Of a stretch of 12,610 bases of DNA, positions 11,651 to 12,610 are shown piece by piece (within the stretch, counting starts at the first letter, position 1; every line of letters starts with the position of its first letter). This DNA is from an uncultured Senegalimassilia sp. (GTDB lineage Bacteria > Actinomycetota > Coriobacteriia > Coriobacteriales > Eggerthellaceae). Under the pieces are notes generated by a model that worked only from the letters and a program-made list of their open reading frames with translations, had not been told where the DNA came from and searched no databases. The DNA is taken from positions 1 to 12,610 of the forward strand of contig CALEWN010000370.1 in the NCBI GenBank assembly GCA_937925385.1, given 5' to 3'. The translations under genes were made by a program, and so were the position numbers.

Positions 11651-11689
11651 GGCATCAAGCATGCAAGCGATTCGAATCAAGAAAGCGCT

Positions 11690-12610
11690 ATGAAAAACAT
11701 TAACGAGATCATCGCAGACGTAGCCGAACCCCCGAAAACCTTCGAAGGCTACCTGATGGCCTATGCCGATCAGGTAGGGGATCTGGTGAACACCTATCTT
11801 CCCGCGGGAACGCATCCCGACATGGACCGTTATCTGTACATGCCGCTGAAGCGGTACAGCGAAAACGGCGGAAAGCGCCATCGCCCGCTCATCTGCTTCG
11901 CATCATGCCTGGCCGTGGGCGGCGACATGCGCTTAGCCACCAGCGCGGCGGCTGCCATCGAGCATTTCCATACCGCGGCGCTCATCCATGACGACATCGC
12001 CGATGAGGCGGAGCTCCGCCGCGGCGAGCCGTGCATGCACTGCACGGAAGGCATCGGCCTTGCCATCAACGCGGGAGACCTTGCCCTGTCCCTGGTGAAC
12101 GGCACCGTTGTGGAAGACCCCGACCTTGACGACCATACGAAGGTGCGCGTCATCTCCGAGCTCATCGAAATGACGCGCCGCACCATCGAAGGCCAGGCCC
12201 TCGACATCGGATGGGCGCGCGACGGACGCTACGACATCACCCCTGAGGATTATCTGGTCATGGCCACGCATAAAACCGCCCATTATTCCGGTGCGGTGCC
12301 GCTGACCGTGGGCGCCATCATCGGCGGCGGCACGGCGGAAGAGGTGGAGGCCCTGCGCGGCTATGGCCTTGATACGGGCCTGGCGTTCCAGATCCAGGAC
12401 GACCTGCTCAACCTCATCGGCAGCGAGGAGTCCACGAAGAAGGACTTCCGCAGCGACATCACCGAGGGCAAGCGCACGCTTGTGGTGGTGCACGCTCTGG
12501 CCAACGCCGCCCCTGAGACACGTGAGCGCCTTATCCAGATCCTATCCGCTAAGGAGAAGGACCCGGCGGTGCTCGCCGAGGCGGTCGATATCATGCAGGC
12601 CACGGGCAGC
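11690..12610 (+). CDS. Polyprenyl diphosphate synthase, 3' end missing
   Basis: The 307 visible residues belong to the trans-isoprenyl diphosphate synthases, which join isopentenyl diphosphate to an allylic diphosphate in the cytoplasm and supply chains for quinones or other prenyl lipids. Family motifs in order are GGKRHRP (60-66), the first Asp-rich motif DDIADEAELRRG (101-112), EGQALDIG (167-174), HKTA (194-197), the second Asp-rich motif FQIQDDLLN (233-241) and EGKRTL (259-264). The second motif ends in Asn instead of the usual Asp (DDxxN). The frame is still open at the window end. The start ATG 11690 has only a weak AAGAAAG ribosome site. Chain length cannot be predicted with confidence from what is visible. 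Confidence 0.93.
   Translation, partial: MKNINEIIADVAEPPKTFEGYLMAYADQVGDLVNTYLPAGTHPDMDRYLYMPLKRYSENGGKRHRPLICFASCLAVGGDMRLATSAAAAIEHFHTAALIHDDIADEAELRRGEPCMHCTEGIGLAINAGDLALSLVNGTVVEDPDLDDHTKVRVISELIEMTRRTIEGQALDIGWARDGRYDITPEDYLVMATHKTAHYSGAVPLTVGAIIGGGTAEEVEALRGYGLDTGLAFQIQDDLLNLIGSEESTKKDFRSDITEGKRTLVVVHALANAAPETRERLIQILSAKEKDPAVLAEAVDIMQATGS

Noticed and set aside
9829..11658. 609-codon minus-strand frame across the septum gene, the phosphatase and the tRNA
   Set aside because: It runs through a tRNA gene and two well-supported genes; it is not a plausible protein.
1..12610. CRISPR array, insertion sequence, prophage or integrase
   Set aside because: No spaced direct repeats, transposase, integrase or terminal inverted repeats were seen; the tRNA-Leu has no integrase gene or repeated 3' end nearby.

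Overview
The window is GC-rich chromosomal DNA whose gene content and style suggest an anaerobic actinobacterium of the class Coriobacteriia, probably family Eggerthellaceae. The pointers are a large cysteine-containing surface protein built of lectin-like and ChW-like units, a FeoB with a long acidic loop, a FeoB-associated Cys-rich protein, a stand-alone ModE-type winged-helix regulator, and a DivIC/FtsB-Ppx gene pair. This placement is inference; no search was run.

Layout. Positions 1-2070 (+) are the 3' end of a large, probably secreted adhesin-like gene. It converges on a minus-strand operon of threonine synthase (thrC, 4166-2610) and a small ModE-like DNA-binding protein (2579-2229). 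Both end near a terminator at 2077-2107. From 4460 a ferrous-iron uptake locus runs on the plus strand: two FeoA genes, FeoB (5300-7774), a FeoB-associated Cys-rich membrane peptide (7962-8180) and a DtxR/MntR-type metalloregulator (8763-9143). The intergenic spaces of this locus are unusually structured. After the regulator come a DivIC/FtsB-like septum protein with a long basic N-terminal region (9328-10314) and a Ppx/GppA phosphatase (10333-11304). A tRNA-Leu(UAA) lies on the minus strand (11519-11435), and a polyprenyl diphosphate synthase starts at 11690 and runs off the window.

How it fits together. FeoA proteins assist FeoB, the GTP-dependent Fe(II) permease; the Cys-rich peptide probably sits in the membrane with it; the DtxR-type protein probably senses Fe(II)/Mn(II) and represses the locus. 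Two places carry a TAACCTA-containing sequence resembling the DtxR/IdeR box: just upstream of feoB, and inside a near-consensus promoter at 8451-8479. That promoter has no gene directly behind it. It reads into about 160 nt that can fold into three hairpins with C-rich loops and ends in a terminator-like hairpin. This is the best candidate for something undescribed: a metal-controlled small RNA next to the iron regulator, possibly related to the actinobacterial 6C RNA.

Other notable points are a run of 17 T inside feoB, where a change of one base would truncate the permease; a 21-bp tandem duplication close to it; and a nested long-range hairpin forming the feoB leader. The assignments of the main enzymes are firm. 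Promoters, operators and the small RNA rest on pattern reading only.
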